NCBI RefSeq assembly: GCF_008905045.1
Contig: NZ_VWMY01000014.1
Span: 1-64,000 of the forward strand
Length of the DNA: 64,000 bases
Source: Streptomyces albicerus
Lineage (GTDB): Bacteria; Actinomycetota; Actinomycetes; Streptomycetales; Streptomycetaceae
Reading direction: 5' to 3'
Positions 62,643 to 64,000 of the stretch are shown here, piece by piece (position 1 is the stretch's first letter; each line of letters opens with the position of its first letter). Both the position numbers and the translations under genes were made by a program. The notes under the pieces are model-generated. The model did not search any database. It was given only the letters and a program-made list of their open reading frames with translations, and had not been told where the DNA came from.

Positions 62643-63455
62643 ATGAATGGATTGCTGCTTGACGACAAGAACGCGGTGATCTACGGGGGCGGGGGCGCTA
62701 TCGGCGGCGCAACCGCACGGGTATTCGCCCGCGAAGGCGCGAGAGTTTTCATCGCCGGGCGGACGCAGGCGAAGCTCGACGCCGTGGCGCGTGATATCGC
62801 CGCCATGGGCGGAAAAGTCGAGACCGCACAAGTTGACGTTCTCGATCAACAGGCGGTCGAAAAGCACGCCGATGCGATCGCGGCGACGGCCGGCGGTATC
62901 GACATCGCCCTCAACGCCGTGAGTGTCATGCACGACCAGGGGACTTTGCTGGAGGACCTCTCGCTGGAGGAGTTCATGCGGCCGATTGACGGCTTTCTGC
63001 GGACGCTGTTCATCACAAGCAAGGCCGTGGCACGGCACATGGGCAGCGAGCGTCCTGGCGTCATCCTGACTTTGTCCGAGCCGGGTTCCAAACTGGCTGT
63101 AGGCGGCATCTTGGGGCACAGCGTGAGCGCGGCCGGCAAGGAGGCCTTCTCGCGGGTTCTGGCCGCGGAGCTGGCACCCGGCAACATCCGGGTGATCGGC
63201 ATCCGTCCACACGCTGTCGTCGATGCGCCGGCAGCGGGTTCGTACACCAAGGACCTTTTCAAGCAAACCGCGGCAGCGGCCGGGCAGTCGGTCCAGGAAT
63301 TGCTCGAAGGCGGAGGGATGGCGCAGGGGACGCTTCTGAAGAGGCTGCCCACGCTCTCTGAAATCGCCGAGACGGCCGCGTTCCTGGCTTCAGATCGAGC
63401 TGGAGCCATGACCGGAACAATCGCCAATCTGTCCGCCGGCGCACTTGTCGACTGA
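62643..63455 (+). CDS. Short-chain dehydrogenase (atypical)
   Basis: The 270-aa product starts at ATG 62643 with GGAGG upstream. NAVIYGGGGAIGGATARVFAREGARVFIAGR is the nucleotide-binding motif, with GGGGAIGG in place of the usual TGxxxGIG. The NAG position reads NAVSVMHDQG. At the active site, HSVSAAGKEAFSRVLA has the catalytic Lys but His or Val where Tyr normally stands, so classical reductase chemistry is doubtful. FLASDRAGAMTGTIANLSAGA is the usual SDR end. It is followed 7 bases later by the isocitrate-lyase-family gene on the same strand. Confidence 0.88.
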   Translation: MNGLLLDDKNAVIYGGGGAIGGATARVFAREGARVFIAGRTQAKLDAVARDIAAMGGKVETAQVDVLDQQAVEKHADAIAATAGGIDIALNAVSVMHDQGTLLEDLSLEEFMRPIDGFLRTLFITSKAVARHMGSERPGVILTLSEPGSKLAVGGILGHSVSAAGKEAFSRVLAAELAPGNIRVIGIRPHAVVDAPAAGSYTKDLFKQTAAAAGQSVQELLEGGGMAQGTLLKRLPTLSEIAETAAFLASDRAGAMTGTIANLSAGALVD

Positions 63456-63462
63456 GACCGCT

Positions 63463-64000
63463 GTGTCCGATCAGGCCGACAAGGCCAGACTGCTTCGTTC
63501 CCTGCACATCCCGGGCGCTCCGCTGGTGCTGCCGAACGCCTGGGACGTGGGCAGCGCCCGCGCCGTCGTCGACGCGGGCTTCCCGGTGGTCGCGACCGCG
63601 AGCAACGCGATCGCCGCCGCTCTGGGCTACGACGACGGTGAGGGTGCCCCGAGCGAGGAGATGATGTTCGTCGCCCAACGCATCGCAGCCTCTGTCGACG
63701 TGCCGGTCACCGTCGACGCCGAGGCCGGCTACGGGATGGCGCCGGAGGAGCTGGTCGAACTGCTGAGCGAGATCGGAGTCGTCGGGTGCAACATCGAGGA
63801 CAGTGATCACGCCAACGGCGGCCTGGTCGACGTCGATGTCCGCGCCACCTACATCGCGCAGATGCGCGCAACCGCCGACCGTAACGGGGTGCCGCTGGTC
63901 ATCAATGCCCGGATCGACTCCTTCTCCCCCACCTCGCCGCTTGCCGAGAATCAGAAACGTGCCGATGCGATCAGCAGGGCTGAGGCGTACTGGTCGGCCG
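63463..64000 (+). CDS. Isocitrate lyase/PEP mutase family protein (partial)
   Basis: The GTG at 63463 opens SDQADKARLLRSLHIPGAPL. The frame stays open to the window's end (179 codons). PNAWDVGSARAVVDAGFPVVATASNAIAA, VTVDAEAGYG (metal-binding DAEAGYG) and GCNIEDSDH (ExD loop) are the hallmark blocks of the ICL/PEPM family. It cleaves or rearranges a C-C or C-P bond in a 2-oxo acid. The KKCGH-type isocitrate-lyase Cys loop is not visible. It begins 7 bases after the SDR stop, so the two form an operon. Confidence 0.9.
   Translation, partial: MSDQADKARLLRSLHIPGAPLVLPNAWDVGSARAVVDAGFPVVATASNAIAAALGYDDGEGAPSEEMMFVAQRIAASVDVPVTVDAEAGYGMAPEELVELLSEIGVVGCNIEDSDHANGGLVDVDVRATYIAQMRATADRNGVPLVINARIDSFSPTSPLAENQKRADAISRAEAYWSA

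Overview
The window is high-GC actinobacterial DNA, almost certainly from a Streptomyces or close relative. The evidence is codon use, an AfsR-type SARP regulator, VanW and DUF3152 secreted proteins, a Streptomyces-type intergenic hairpin element, several ECF sigma factors, and the decayed remains of a Streptomyces-type contractile injection system. The mix of regulators, oxidoreductases, hydrolases, pumps, truncated genes and short tandem duplications suggests an accessory region or chromosome arm rather than core genome.

Region by region. 0-6 kb: a cut-off branched-chain amino-acid ABC ATPase, two small unknowns, then a leftward series (catalase-like protein, GNAT, FAD monooxygenase, YdcF protein). 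6.4-23.7 kb: two paralogous ~690-aa STAND ATPases with a C-terminal HTH, a DUF3152 protein, MarR, a zinc-finger anti-sigma-like protein, a TetR/M14 peptidase divergent pair, an FAD oxidoreductase-ECF sigma operon, an MFS pump/TetR divergent pair, a second FAD oxidoreductase, an MBL-fold hydrolase, and an AtzG-like/amidase pair. 23.9-28.5 kb: a large AfsR-like SARP, a second anti-sigma-like protein and a second ECF sigma. 28.5-32.1 kb: a gene graveyard with secreted-protein fragments, a LuxR regulator, and ghosts of an extracellular contractile injection system (eCIS: sheath with an internal deletion, intact tube, frameshifted third gene, effector fragments). 32.2-43.7 kb: a third FAD oxidoreductase of the same type, saccharopine-dehydrogenase-like/LLM pair, LysE exporter, cyclopropane-fatty-acid-synthase-like enzyme, two alpha/beta hydrolases, an MFS permease and a methyltransferase. 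44-64 kb: lipoprotein, VanW protein, ECF41-type sigma with its partner oxidoreductase, PGRP amidase, glycosyltransferase/methyltransferase pair, YtrA-like GntR-ABC operon, Ca-type P-ATPase, GNAT, SRPBCC-ArsR pair, atypical SDR and a PEP-mutase/isocitrate-lyase family protein that runs off the end.

How the genes connect. The most informative signal is a pair of operator-like inverted repeats, 44-47 bp centre to centre, found at three promoters: the TetR/MFS promoter (16.2 kb), the MBL-hydrolase/AtzG-amidase promoter (22.0 kb) and the alpha/beta-hydrolase promoter (39.2 kb). This predicts one TetR regulon combining export with hydrolytic breakdown of an ester, lactone or amide compound. A separate 31-bp element lies 44-47 nt before two FAD-oxidoreductase genes, one of which is co-transcribed with an ECF sigma factor, and predicts a second small regulon. 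All functions are read from sequence; no database search was possible.
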